A stretch of 64,000 nt of DNA from Membranipora membranacea (GCA_914767715.1 OU612071.1:7485493-7549492), one strand, 5' to 3'. Shown: positions 35,654 to 45,530, numbered from the stretch's first letter. Notes: generated by a model from the sequence alone, not told the origin. Program-made: numbers and translations.

Positions 35654-38600
35654 ATGTACATGTGCAAAGTGTGTTTAGTTGAGTTCTCAACCAAATCCAA
35701 TCTCAATAGGCATTTTAAGACCAAACACGACAAAAACTTTATCGGTTTTAAATGCGATAGCTGTGGCAGGAACTTTACCAGGCGCCACCAACTGAACTTA
35801 CACAAGCAGAAGTGCTCGAAAGCAATCAATTCTACTGTGTCAAGATCAGATGGTGCCTCCCAACAGATTGGCGGTGCAATCAATCACAATGACACAAATG
35901 AATCCACCCAGGTAGAAACCTTTGCACATGCATCTCCTCTTAAAGACATCCTTAAGTCAAATTGGGAAGCCATCAAAACGTACTTTCGTTGTAGGAAAAT
36001 TGTTGACATATTCAATTTCCGACTGATAAATCAATCTGTGACAATATATGATGCTCTATGCAACCTTTGGCTTACAAAATTATCCAAACAAGTCAAGCTT
36101 CAATGCTGCTTAGGTTATGTGCTCAAAAACACCAATACCGACGAATTAAGATACTACCATAGTTCTGCAAACAACACGATGATTTTCGATAAGCCCATGA
36201 CTATTAAATCATTAACAGACATGCAAGATGTTGCAGAGCTTCTAGAAAGTGTGGACTTATGTGAAAAGGCAAAAGCCAATCGACCCAACAGTTCATGGGG
36301 TGTCCTTCATGTAACAAATATATCATTTTACCTGAGTAAACTTCCGTTTCCCAAGATTGGATCACCCGGTAACATTCCATCACATATCAAAAAACTGAAA
36401 TGTGTCAAAACTCTAAAGAGGGGAGTAAACAACAAACCCATCTCTGATAATCTTTGTTTCTTCCGTGCTCTCTACTTGAAACAAAATTGCACTTGTAAAA
36501 AGCGATGTGACTGTTTATTTCCAAAAAGTAGTTTGGCAAAAATACATGACTTGCTCCATAGATTTGTTGAATACATTGGTGGATCTCTACCTTCAGCCTC
36601 TGAGTTCCAAGGGGTGACTTTAGATGATTTGACATCTATCGAAAAGATTTTTGACCTCAAGATATCAGTATACAGCTTGTCAAGTGATGGAAACTGCACA
36701 CTGTTGTTTCAATCATTCAGTAAGTCCAAAGTAGAGCTAAACTTGTGTATGGTTGGCAAACACTTCTGTTACATACAAGATATGTCAACTTTTTCTAAGT
36801 GTTTTACTTGCAAAACATGCAAGTTGAGCTTCCCTAGAAAAAATAACCTTCTGCGACATAGGAAAATTTGTGCTAAGCAGCAATCACGCTACAGATTTGA
36901 TAAAGATGTATTTCACCCACCGGGTAATATCTTTGACGAGATAGAGAATAGGACAGGACTTACCATTCCTAATGAATTACGGTTTTATCCCTATCGTGTG
37001 ACATTTGATATCGAGTGCTACTTACCCAAGTCCACTTTAGAAAACACACCCAAGCTGACTTTTAACAATGACCACAAGCTCATGAGCATCAGTGTGTGTT
37101 CCAACATCCCTGGGTACCTTGATCCATTTTGTTTAGTAAGTGATGGAGACACTGACACGCTTGTTAAAAAATTTGTCATTTACTTGTCTCATCTCAGTGA
37201 TATTGCATACTCTCTGTGTCTAGAAAAAGTTTCCCCCCTGCTGGAAAAACTTGAGAGCTTAGATAGCATGCGCATGCAAACCGAATTAGAATACTCACAG
37301 AAACATTGGTCCCATCCCGCAAAATATCAATCCAATAGTATTGGTAGTCTTATCGAAAAGCTCAAAGACCACTTAGCGGAACTGCCAGTGGTCTCTTTTA
37401 ACGGTCAAAAGTATGACTTAAATGTCATCCGTGCGCCTTTGATCCGTCACCTATGTCAAACAGATCAAATAAAATTTGCAATAAAAAGAAACAATTGTAT
37501 GAAATGTATTAAAACCAAAAAATTAAAATTTGTAGATGCCACTAATTATATCGCGCCAGGATTTTCTTATGAGTCCTTCCTAAAAGCTTACAATTGTTCT
37601 GTGCAAAAAGGCTACTTCCCGTATGAATACATCACTTCTTTGGACATGCTTGATGCGACTACGTTACCCCCTCACTCTGCATTTTATTCATCCCTTAGAC
37701 AGTCCAATATTACGCATAATGAATACGACTACTCTAAAAAGATATGGCGTGATCACAATATGGAAACCATGCGTGATTTCCTGATATGGTACAACAATTT
37801 GGATGTGGTCCCATTTCTTGAGGCTCTTGAGAAACAGTCCTCTGTGTACATCTCAAAAGGTTTAGACATGCTCAAAGATGCTGTCAGTGTCCCATCACTT
37901 GCTACAAAATGGCTTTTCAAGGAGTCATTGACAAATGAATTTTCTATTCCACTCATATCTCAAAAAAATTCAGACTTACATAAGACAATCAGAGATAACA
38001 TTGTTGGAGGGCCAGCACTTGTGTTTCATAGGTACCATGAGTGTGATAAAACCTATCTTAAGTCAAATAAATATGGTCAGCAGGCAAAAATTTGTAAACA
38101 GATAAAAGGCTATGATGCCAATAGTTTATATCTATATGCAGCGATGCAGCCTTTACCAACCGGCTGTATGATCAGACGTCGATGTGACGAAAATTTCTAT
38201 CCATGCTTTGTGGATGTTCGAGGGCGTTTAGCCAATGAGTGGCTTGAGTTCAATGCTCACTTGACAAAGACACATATCAGACACAAATATAACCAAGGTG
38301 AAATTTATTTGGGTCAGCATGCCTTACCAGTTGATGGATTTTGCAAAGAAAATAACACCGTATACCAGTTTCACGGCTGTATTTTTCACGGATGCCCAAT
38401 CCCACAATGCCCAAACACGAACAATCAGGGAACAAATCCCATTAATGGTGTCCCTTATCAACAATTGTATCAGGACACAGTAGAAAAGGAGGGATATTTA
38501 CAAAAGCTAGGTTTCAAAGTTGTCTCTATTTTTGAGTGCAAGTGGTTAGAACAAAAAAAATCATCTAGGATGGTCTCTAGATTTGTGAAAAAACTTTCTT

Positions 38601-39871
38601 TTAGAGATATGAGTGAAAAGAAATCGATGACTGAGAGTGAAATTATTTCAGCAATAGAATCAGAGAGCTTTTTTGGTCTTGTAGAATGTGATGTACATGT
38701 GCCAACTGATTTACAATCTAAGTTTCAGGAAATGCCACCAATTTTCAAAAATGTTAGCATCAGTCGGGAAGATCTCTCCCCTCTGATGAAGAACTTTGCG
38801 ATTGAGAACAATCTGTATCGAACTCCACAGCGATCCCTCATTGGTAGTATGTTTGGTAAAAAAATTCTGGTATTAACATCTCTGCTGAAATGGTACATTG
38901 ACCATGGACTAAAGATCTCGAAAATTTACCAAATAGTTCAATTCAAAAAACATCGGTGTTTCCGTGAGTTTGGAGAAGCAATCTGTGATGAAAGAAGACA
39001 AGGTGATGGTGACCCCTCAACCAAGGTCAGATCTGACACCGCTAAGTTACAGGGTAACGTTATTTTTGGGGCCACTATAATTAATAAGGAACGGTTTACC
39101 GATATCAAATATACAACTGACCTCAAAACAGCTAACTCATATGTCAACAACAAAAATTTTATGTCTATAGAGGAGTTGGATGACGATGTATTTGAGATCG
39201 AGTTGAGTAAAAAGAAAATAAAACTTGATACTCCCATAATAATAGGCTTCTCTATTCTGCAAATTGCCAAGTTACGCATGCTGCAGTTCTATTATGATTT
39301 CATGCAAAAATTCTTTCACGATTCTTCTTTTGAGTATGTGTGCATGGATACCGATTCGGCCTATTTTGCTACATGTGGGGATTTGGAATCTTTGGTTCCC
39401 ATGAACTTAAGACAACAGTATTTTGAAGAATTTGGTGAATGGTTTATCCCTGAATTCTGTGCGGAGCATAAAAAATCCTTCGTTGAGACTAAAGTTCAAG
39501 GTCTTCCATGGACCATGCAACCTTGCTGTAAGACTGTACATGTATATCATAAGCGAACACCTGGTTTGTTTAAAGAGGAGTTTTCAGGCACTGGGATCAT
39601 TGCACTAAACGCCAAAACCTATCACACTTTCAATGCATCAACCAGTAAAACTAGCACTAAAGGAATAATGCGTAATTTGAATTCTTTCAACAAAGCACAC
39701 TTTCTTGGCACACTTACCACCAAAAAACCTGTTTTTGGTACAAATAAAGGGATCATGAGAAAGAAAAACTCAATGGTCACATATACCCAATTAAGGTCTG
39801 GACTTTCTTTTTTCTACGCGAAACGGTTAGTTTGTGATGATGGTGTGTCTACATCACCTATTAATTTATAG
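35654..39871 (+). CDS. POLB: protein-primed family B DNA polymerase (about 1405 aa)
   Basis: A single uninterrupted exon. The frame is open from 35573, but the first ATG is 35654 (MYMCKVC), used here. N-terminus: two C2H2 fingers (about residues 4-25 and 33-56), then an OTU-like segment with DNLCFFRAL at about 265, a third finger at about 386-406, then the exonuclease (DIE at 452-454; FNGQKYD with D588). Polymerase motif A is YDANSLY (D821), motif B KLQGNVIFG (K1131 to G1139), motif C MDTDS (D1232, D1234). All catalytic acids are present, so the enzyme looks intact. It would replicate the element from protein-primed termini. No polyadenylation signal separates it from the upstream gene. Confidence 0.95.
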   Translation: MYMCKVCLVEFSTKSNLNRHFKTKHDKNFIGFKCDSCGRNFTRRHQLNLHKQKCSKAINSTVSRSDGASQQIGGAINHNDTNESTQVETFAHASPLKDILKSNWEAIKTYFRCRKIVDIFNFRLINQSVTIYDALCNLWLTKLSKQVKLQCCLGYVLKNTNTDELRYYHSSANNTMIFDKPMTIKSLTDMQDVAELLESVDLCEKAKANRPNSSWGVLHVTNISFYLSKLPFPKIGSPGNIPSHIKKLKCVKTLKRGVNNKPISDNLCFFRALYLKQNCTCKKRCDCLFPKSSLAKIHDLLHRFVEYIGGSLPSASEFQGVTLDDLTSIEKIFDLKISVYSLSSDGNCTLLFQSFSKSKVELNLCMVGKHFCYIQDMSTFSKCFTCKTCKLSFPRKNNLLRHRKICAKQQSRYRFDKDVFHPPGNIFDEIENRTGLTIPNELRFYPYRVTFDIECYLPKSTLENTPKLTFNNDHKLMSISVCSNIPGYLDPFCLVSDGDTDTLVKKFVIYLSHLSDIAYSLCLEKVSPLLEKLESLDSMRMQTELEYSQKHWSHPAKYQSNSIGSLIEKLKDHLAELPVVSFNGQKYDLNVIRAPLIRHLCQTDQIKFAIKRNNCMKCIKTKKLKFVDATNYIAPGFSYESFLKAYNCSVQKGYFPYEYITSLDMLDATTLPPHSAFYSSLRQSNITHNEYDYSKKIWRDHNMETMRDFLIWYNNLDVVPFLEALEKQSSVYISKGLDMLKDAVSVPSLATKWLFKESLTNEFSIPLISQKNSDLHKTIRDNIVGGPALVFHRYHECDKTYLKSNKYGQQAKICKQIKGYDANSLYLYAAMQPLPTGCMIRRRCDENFYPCFVDVRGRLANEWLEFNAHLTKTHIRHKYNQGEIYLGQHALPVDGFCKENNTVYQFHGCIFHGCPIPQCPNTNNQGTNPINGVPYQQLYQDTVEKEGYLQKLGFKVVSIFECKWLEQKKSSRMVSRFVKKLSFRDMSEKKSMTESEIISAIESESFFGLVECDVHVPTDLQSKFQEMPPIFKNVSISREDLSPLMKNFAIENNLYRTPQRSLIGSMFGKKILVLTSLLKWYIDHGLKISKIYQIVQFKKHRCFREFGEAICDERRQGDGDPSTKVRSDTAKLQGNVIFGATIINKERFTDIKYTTDLKTANSYVNNKNFMSIEELDDDVFEIELSKKKIKLDTPIIIGFSILQIAKLRMLQFYYDFMQKFFHDSSFEYVCMDTDSAYFATCGDLESLVPMNLRQQYFEEFGEWFIPEFCAEHKKSFVETKVQGLPWTMQPCCKTVHVYHKRTPGLFKEEFSGTGIIALNAKTYHTFNASTSKTSTKGIMRNLNSFNKAHFLGTLTTKKPVFGTNKGIMRKKNSMVTYTQLRSGLSFFYAKRLVCDDGVSTSPINL

Positions 39872-40132
39872 TGTATTATGAAAAATATTGCGCTAAATAC
39901 TATGCATGAACACTGATTTCTGAATTCACCCTTGAATTTCTTTAAATGATAACATGTACATGCTTCCACTTATGGTGTCTATGCTTCTATGATATTTTTC
40001 TAATGTCTCACCTCCTTTTATCGTGATGAGAAATGCTTACTCTTGTGGTTTATTAAACTTCCCATGTATATTCATTTGCATTTGTATTCCACATGGATGT
40101 TTACTGTATAAATCTGTGCTCTGTTAAAATAT

Positions 40133-40648
40133 TTATTGATTTTCATTATATAGCATATTTTTATCAAAAACTTCTACCTTTTTTTTTAAAATATTTCCAA
40201 AATAAAGGTCATTGATCACTTGGCTAACAATAAAGTCCCTCTCCCTTGATGAGTCAACTTGTCTCAATTTAGATAAAATATTTTTGTATGAGTAGTTTCT
40301 TGCTCGCATCAACAGAAAAATAAGACAATATTGTCCACAAACTGTAGAAATCCCTTGCAATACATGTTTACTACGCTTTATTCTTCCCATTTGTTTTAGT
40401 TTGGTATCAATCAAAATATTTTGGACAGTGTCTCCATATGAGTCAAAGTACTCTATGCTTCCGGAGTCTGTTATATTCACCGCGATCCAATGGCTTCCTG
40501 GCTGATGAGATTGGTCAAAGTTGACAATATTCATTGATGGAATAAATATCTCGGTGTTCACAAATTCATCCAATGATTTAACACTCGGGTTCAGCCTTGA
40601 TGTGTGCTCATCACTGTTCAAAATATTCCTTAGCTGTTGTGAGTTCAT
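40133..40648 (-). CDS. PRO: adenain-like cysteine protease (171 aa)
   Basis: Motifs of the adenovirus protease/Ulp1 fold are in order: GSHWIAV with catalytic His53, an acidic partner in IEYFDSYG (E66 or D69), Gln98 and STVCGQYC with nucleophile Cys104. In adenoviruses and Polintons the enzyme cleaves capsid and core precursors during maturation. The start ATG shares ATGA with the major capsid stop (40645-40648), so both probably come from one transcript. It is last in the minus-strand block and faces the polymerase end across about 260 bp. An AATAAA on the minus strand overlaps the very end of the frame (about 40130). Confidence 0.9.
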   Translation of the reverse strand: MNSQQLRNILNSDEHTSRLNPSVKSLDEFVNTEIFIPSMNIVNFDQSHQPGSHWIAVNITDSGSIEYFDSYGDTVQNILIDTKLKQMGRIKRSKHVLQGISTVCGQYCLIFLLMRARNYSYKNILSKLRQVDSSRERDFIVSQVINDLYFGNILKKKVEVFDKNMLYNENQ

Positions 40649-41994
40649 GATACCGATGCCAAACTTGCATTCCTCAATTCATCAATATTCAGTAATTCGT
40701 CATACTCATAGTAAACCATCAAATTGACAGTCTCATTCAGTGGTTGGGAGAAAGTAAGTTCTACTTTTGTGTCACTTATGCGCTGCAGATGGGTCCCTTC
40801 ACCATGACACCAATCGCTTGTTAAATCAAAAGCATAGAGACAAAGGCTGCTCTTAAAATGTTCTGGTGTTATCCCGTTACCTTGCTCTGTGAAGGTTTTC
40901 TCACACACTGTTTGAAGATTATGATAAGCTCTCATATAGATATTCTTTTCAAAGTCAACTACTAGTGGTTTCTTCAGCGCATAGTTGTTGTTAACCATGA
41001 CATTGATGGATGATAGGTGAAATGGTTCAAACTTAAATGGGGAGTGGTTGTAGGACCCATTCTTGGCAGAGTGCTTTACCATACCAAAAATGATCAGTTT
41101 GGGCTCCTGTTGGTTTGATAATACCGTAATTGTTTCACTTCCTCTTCCTGGTGAGATCGTAAAGAACTTGACATCCGACCCATTCATTACATACTTGGCT
41201 GGTGTTTTACGCAGAGTCTCAATATGTGAGATGCTGACAGACGGATGCACTTCTAATCTTCTCATCAGCATTGATGCCTTAACAATCTCAATTTTGTAAT
41301 CATACGGATCCGTAACACCTTTAATATGTTGTAGGACAAATTGTGGGCTGTTAAATTGCAATTCAAACCTCATTGAAACCCCTGGCAACATATACTTTTT
41401 TTGCATGAAAATCGGGGAGTTCAATCTTCCAATGAGGTCTAGTACTGGACTTCCCGCTAGCTTTGCAGCCCTTGCTTTCATTTTTGCGTCTTGAGTACCA
41501 GTTAATTGCTCAGAATGCTCCTCAACCATGTCGTCTGATATCCATCCAACTGTTCGCAAATGAGTGTGCTTAGCTCCGTCATCATGATTCAAAATGTTGG
41601 TAAGAAATGCTTTGTGTGCATAATGTACATTATCTTCAACTTGTTTGTGATTAAGCAGTACTGAGAACTTAGAAATCAAGCTATGAAAAATCTGCTGTGA
41701 TGGAGTTACAACAACTTTCGTTCCATCAGTATCCAATTTAGTTCCATCTGAATTCTGAATCATGATCTGAAGATGAAGTAATGAGTTTGCAAGATCATAG
41801 TAGTGAGTATTGGATCCGGTTATTTCGAATGTCACTGGTTCTAAGCCTTGAGGATGCGTCTCTGGTGTTATCTCATGGATCTCAGATTCCTTAAGATTTG
41901 TGTTGACGTGAATGTTGTCAAAGATCTGTAATTCATCCATAGCAATTTCCACAGCATGTTTGTCAAGTTTTTGATATTCACCTGTTGTTGTCAT
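40645..41994 (-). CDS. MCP: major capsid protein, double jelly-roll (449 aa)
   Basis: A single intact frame from ATG at 41994. The N-terminal region has the IHEITPETHPQG and FEITGSNTHYYDLANS blocks, and the strand-rich body and C-terminal MVYYEYDE end are those seen in Polinton capsid proteins (the former PY family). These are hexon-like double jelly rolls forming the icosahedral shell. It is flanked by pVI-like and protease genes in the usual morphogenesis order and ends in an ATGA overlap with the protease. No stop or frame break was seen, so capsid formation appears possible in principle. Confidence 0.88.
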   Translation of the reverse strand: MTTTGEYQKLDKHAVEIAMDELQIFDNIHVNTNLKESEIHEITPETHPQGLEPVTFEITGSNTHYYDLANSLLHLQIMIQNSDGTKLDTDGTKVVVTPSQQIFHSLISKFSVLLNHKQVEDNVHYAHKAFLTNILNHDDGAKHTHLRTVGWISDDMVEEHSEQLTGTQDAKMKARAAKLAGSPVLDLIGRLNSPIFMQKKYMLPGVSMRFELQFNSPQFVLQHIKGVTDPYDYKIEIVKASMLMRRLEVHPSVSISHIETLRKTPAKYVMNGSDVKFFTISPGRGSETITVLSNQQEPKLIIFGMVKHSAKNGSYNHSPFKFEPFHLSSINVMVNNNYALKKPLVVDFEKNIYMRAYHNLQTVCEKTFTEQGNGITPEHFKSSLCLYAFDLTSDWCHGEGTHLQRISDTKVELTFSQPLNETVNLMVYYEYDELLNIDELRNASLASVS

Positions 41995-41999
41995 TTTGC

Positions 42000-42428
42000 C
42001 TATGAGAAAATGTCGCGCTTCTTCTGTAGCCGTCGCTTTTTATTGCCCTTCAAACCTCCCACAGCCAGTTTCCTCTTGACTCCTCCCCTTTTGCCTCCAG
42101 TTATGTCTGAGGTTAGAGTTCTAATAAGTTTCTTCCCGCCTCAGGTCAAATTTTTGACTGCAGCAGTGGAAAGTTTCTGTCCATCAATCAAATCAGAAGC
42201 AAAGTTAGCACCTGTCTTTAGTAGTTGCTTGCCAGCTGACTTTGCTACAGTTTTGAGAGTTGGCGCAAAACTTCTAAAAATACGCGTGAAGACACCTCCT
42301 AACCCATAGCCACGCTGTCTTGTTGCACCGCGAAATACAGGTATAAAGCCACCTTGTTGGTACGCATTTCCTTTGTAATGTTTATGTAATATGTTTGATG
42401 GGGTATCAAAGCTATATGATCTACTCAT
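42000..42428 (-). CDS. pVI-like basic virion protein, interrupted by an in-frame TGA
   Basis: It starts at ATG 42428, sharing ATGA with the end of the penton gene. The first 95 codons give a Gly/Tyr-rich N-terminus, the conserved block RQRGYGLGGVF and an amphipathic Lys/Ala-rich helix, as in the basic Polinton protein compared with adenovirus pVI. TGA at 42143-42141 stops it. The same frame then stays open for 46 more codons to TAG at 42002-42000; this part is very rich in Gly, Lys and Arg and has the basic tail expected of the family. This points to a point mutation rather than a natural end. In adenovirus the counterpart helps disrupt membranes during entry. The second half may be lost or, less likely, read through. 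Confidence 0.75.
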
Positions 42429-43180
42429 GGTTTGACTTTCCGGAAATGTAGCGTCACGTTTGTCTTTCCTTTCTCAAATGCAATTATTCTTCCATCGTCT
42501 CGCCTTATATTCACCTCCACTGTGTCTGTATGTGTGGAGGCAACTGGAACATATTGCACGTCTTGAAAAGTAACCCACTTAAATGTTGAGCTTTGGCGAG
42601 ATGGCTCAGCCGGTACAACTCTGAGCAATGGCACCATTACGTCTCCAACCAATCTACGCTGAACAATATCTGTGTACACAAATAGCCCAACCAAACCATC
42701 ATTGATATCGCTAGCTGCGCCTGACCAATGAACCCCATTTAGAAATAACTCGCCATGGTTTTTGTTAAAACCCATGATCTGTATTAGGTTTTCTGTGAAA
42801 GTCACACCGGCTACTTCATTACCCTTCACTGTTATAGCTGTTCTATCACGAAGCTCGTCATAGTATATACTTAAATTACCCGTGCACCCAGCATTGCTGA
42901 TGACCTTTGTTATTTCGGAGACCAGCTTTTCAACAGAGGGGTAAAACCCATCGTGCAAACTGAACTCAGTCATTGTTCCGTTGGAGAATTTAATCCAAAC
43001 CTTTGCATTCATGACATTTGGCCATCTGGCAGGAAACTGAATTTCTGTCATTCCCACCTCCCAGGCACCATCATGAATTGGAAGTTTTGGGATTTTAGTC
43101 TTATATGAATGAAGTTTATTATCTGGAAAAAATTTTAAAGATGCATTTGATGGCAGAACTACATAAAATGAATTGCTCAT
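42425..43180 (-). CDS. minor capsid (penton-like, single jelly-roll) protein (251 aa)
   Basis: The N-terminus has FYVVLPSNAS, and about 40 residues on WEVGMTEIQFPARW, a signature of Polinton minor capsid proteins. The rest is beta-rich, as in penton-base jelly rolls that fill the vertices of the capsid. The frame is intact from ATG 43180. It ends in a 4-bp overlap with the pVI-like gene. About 50 bp separate it from the integrase stop upstream. Confidence 0.85.
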   Translation of the reverse strand: MSNSFYVVLPSNASLKFFPDNKLHSYKTKIPKLPIHDGAWEVGMTEIQFPARWPNVMNAKVWIKFSNGTMTEFSLHDGFYPSVEKLVSEITKVISNAGCTGNLSIYYDELRDRTAITVKGNEVAGVTFTENLIQIMGFNKNHGELFLNGVHWSGAASDINDGLVGLFVYTDIVQRRLVGDVMVPLLRVVPAEPSRQSSTFKWVTFQDVQYVPVASTHTDTVEVNIRRDDGRIIAFEKGKTNVTLHFRKVKP

Positions 43181-43227
43181 GACTGCCCTGGAGTGCGTAG
43201 AGACAGTAAGTGAGGAGACAAAATTAT

Positions 43228-44388
43228 TTATCGCAATTTTATTAATTGTTCAGCACTAATCCATTCATTAAATTTGCTAGGGTAGCCTCTATATGTCACA
43301 AAGTATTCCTTATTACGCTTATTTCCTCTTTCTTGTATAATTTCCTCGATAATGAATGTCTTTGGCAAAGAGACCTTCTGTAATTCGTTTGCATAATATG
43401 TTCCATGAATCTTTTCTTCTTTTTGATCTCGCAACCTGTATGTTATTGGAAATGTCTTTTCGATTTTGTCAACAAAAAATACCTCACTTGACCAGTTTTG
43501 GTCATATCCTTTTGCAAAAACATGCTTATACTTGCTTATTCTCACAGGGTCATTTATGTTAATGTCATTCTTTTTGTGTTTCTGGAGACTCTCTCGGAAG
43601 TGAAGGTTGAGCCATATATCTTCTTGGTTGGCTTTTGCTGCATCTTTGGGAGGAACCTTGGTCGCAGAGTGTTTGGTGGCATTATACCCTTTCGTTATAT
43701 CATCTATCACTTGGGTCCATCCATATGTGTTAGTATATGTAAACCAACGATGGAGCTTAGATTGAATAGTACGATTGAAACGCTCCACAATTGACGCTTT
43801 AATATCATCATTTTCGGTAGAAAAGTGCCTTATTTGAAGCTTTTTCAGCAGAGTTTTGACCGATGAGTTGTAAAACTCTTTTCCTTTATCAGTCTGCAAA
43901 TCCTTGCATGGTGAAGTGGATAAAATCTTTCCCAATTCTGCACTTATTTCTTTCCCTTGTTTCGTTTTAAGAGGAACACACCAACCAAACTTCGTAAACA
44001 CATCAATCAATGTGAGGATATAATTATAACCGGAGTTGTGAGGTGAATATTTGCGCATATCTACCAAGTCAGCTTGGTATTGAACGTTTGCCCCACTCAC
44101 AATTGTTGGTCGTCTCAAAAAATTTTTGCGCGCTGTTTTATGCAAAGTATATGCATCTTGTGTTGACAACCACTCCTTTATCATCTGCTGTGGAATATCA
44201 GCTGCTTTGTCATGAAGGTGTTGTTGCCCTCCAAGAGATGATGGGAGGGAAGGTTTATAGTACAATTGTGTAAGCTTTTGAGACATTTGATTGCTCAGCT
44301 GTCGAACTTTTCCCACTTTATTGGTTTTGTTCCTGTTGGTGTACTTTTTAATCCTTTGTTTTTGTCTTTTCGCTTTAGCTGTTTCCAT
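43228..44388 (-). CDS. INT: retrovirus-like DD35E integrase with chromodomain (386 aa)
   Basis: The catalytic core has D107 (QADLVDM), D167 (QTDKGKEF) and E202 (VERFNRT), with 34 residues between the last two, the canonical DD35E spacing. The N-terminus is very basic. The C-terminus carries a chromodomain-like segment (YFVTYRGYPSKFNEW, about residues 365-380) that in related integrases reads histone marks and steers integration. It would catalyse insertion of the element with 6-bp duplication. The start lies 94 bp inside the preceding gene; an internal Met about 35 codons on is the alternative. The frame is intact. Confidence 0.95.
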   Translation of the reverse strand: METAKAKRQKQRIKKYTNRNKTNKVGKVRQLSNQMSQKLTQLYYKPSLPSSLGGQQHLHDKAADIPQQMIKEWLSTQDAYTLHKTARKNFLRRPTIVSGANVQYQADLVDMRKYSPHNSGYNYILTLIDVFTKFGWCVPLKTKQGKEISAELGKILSTSPCKDLQTDKGKEFYNSSVKTLLKKLQIRHFSTENDDIKASIVERFNRTIQSKLHRWFTYTNTYGWTQVIDDITKGYNATKHSATKVPPKDAAKANQEDIWLNLHFRESLQKHKKNDININDPVRISKYKHVFAKGYDQNWSSEVFFVDKIEKTFPITYRLRDQKEEKIHGTYYANELQKVSLPKTFIIEEIIQERGNKRNKEYFVTYRGYPSKFNEWISAEQLIKLR

Positions 44389-45122
44389 GATGGAGATGGA
44401 AGTTTATCAACAAACGCTCGTTTCTTATCTAGAGCTTTTAACTTACGGGTATAGGGTAATGAGGAGGTAGGGAATCCTGCTTCTGCTAATGCCGCGACGA
44501 AATTATTAACTGTCTCCCTCTGCTTTCCAAAAATGTTCCTATAAGTTACCGCACTCTTAAACAATTCCTCAGCATCTGATATATTCCATTCATTACCCTT
44601 GTATTTCAACACTCCTGGGGTGGTCATAGTGAAATCCTTTGATGAGTTAATGAATTTAGAAAGTCTGACAGCGCTAGACTGATAAGATTTTGGAACAGTT
44701 TTTAATGTTTCAGTAAAAATGTTTTTTTTTGATGCTTTTTCCAGTGTCGGTGTTGAAGTGTTTGTGGATGAATTGCTGGGATGAGCATTAGAGTTTGAAT
44801 CGGAGACAGATTGAGTTGGTAGCTTAAGTGTTTGCAAATTACTTTCTCTTGGTATAGGGTCAGTCAAGAATGCATCCTTTCTTGAAGTTTCAATAGCATT
44901 TCGGAAATTCCTTTTGTATCTATCTAGATTAGAGTTGTACTCGTCAAGCTTTTCCACATCTGAAGTTGTTGGTTCCTTGAGAATATCATCAATCTTTGTA
45001 TCTATTTCTTTCAAAACCTTGACATTCGGGTGTGTCAACAAATCAGTTCTAGACTTGGAGTGACTGACCAATTCATTATACCTTTCTGGTTCGATTAGGA
45101 AATACTTTTTCAATGAAGACAT
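44295..45122 (-). CDS. hypothetical Polinton protein next to integrase (275 aa)
   Basis: An intact frame from ATG 45122 to a stop at 44295. The N-terminal third is helical and charged, the middle is Ser/Thr/Asn-rich and probably disordered, and the C-terminal third looks folded (about residues 150-240) with a Lys-rich tail. It overlaps the integrase start by 94 bp in a different frame. An unassigned gene at this position is common in Polintons, but I cannot assign a name. It could be a terminal or core protein; that is speculation. Confidence 0.7.
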   Translation of the reverse strand: MSSLKKYFLIEPERYNELVSHSKSRTDLLTHPNVKVLKEIDTKIDDILKEPTTSDVEKLDEYNSNLDRYKRNFRNAIETSRKDAFLTDPIPRESNLQTLKLPTQSVSDSNSNAHPSNSSTNTSTPTLEKASKKNIFTETLKTVPKSYQSSAVRLSKFINSSKDFTMTTPGVLKYKGNEWNISDAEELFKSAVTYRNIFGKQRETVNNFVAALAEAGFPTSSLPYTRKLKALDKKRAFVDKLPSPSWKQLKRKDKNKGLKSTPTGTKPIKWEKFDS

Positions 45123-45126
45123 CTCC

Positions 45127-45498
45127 TTACATTCCTCCTAGTAACACTTTAACAAGTGGTTTTAGTAAAAGCCCAATAAATCCTCCTTTCATTAATGTCT
45201 TCCTTCTGCTCTTGCGAGATAATGACTTTTTGCTTAGCTGTTTCAAATGTTTGTGATATGGCTTCAGTGCCCTGAATTGGTGTGTCGTAAGTGGAACATT
45301 ACCATTCCTTATATTACATGCACAGTCGCTCAAGGCATCAACTGTGTCATCACCCAGATTCTGAAGTATGCGCTTGCGGTTTGCTCCTCTGCTCCTATGC
45401 AGGTCTCTTAAGACATGAATATTACGCTGTAGCCTAGCATCCACCATGTTACTTCTAATGCGACATAAATGCAAATAACAAGTACTGAAAATATCCAT
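45127..45498 (-). CDS. small basic protein with hydrophobic glycine-rich C-terminus (123 aa)
   Basis: It begins about 30 bp inside the right terminal repeat boundary. The protein is strongly basic, with Arg/Lys clusters. It contains the block NGNVPLTTHQFRALKPY and ends in KGGFIGLLLKPLVKVLLGGM, a short membrane-active-looking helix. This arrangement resembles small proteins near Polinton ends that have been compared with adenovirus core protein X. I infer a virion core or membrane-lytic role, not proven. The start could also be the Met at codon 18. It stops 4 bp before the next gene begins. Confidence 0.65.
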   Translation of the reverse strand: MDIFSTCYLHLCRIRSNMVDARLQRNIHVLRDLHRSRGANRKRILQNLGDDTVDALSDCACNIRNGNVPLTTHQFRALKPYHKHLKQLSKKSLSRKSRRKTLMKGGFIGLLLKPLVKVLLGGM

Positions 45499-45530
45499 AG
45501 ATTAAGTATGTATCTTATTATTGTGATAGG

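Noticed and set aside
43356-43794. Plus-strand frames opposite the integrase
   Set aside because: Shadows of the minus-strand integrase coding sequence.
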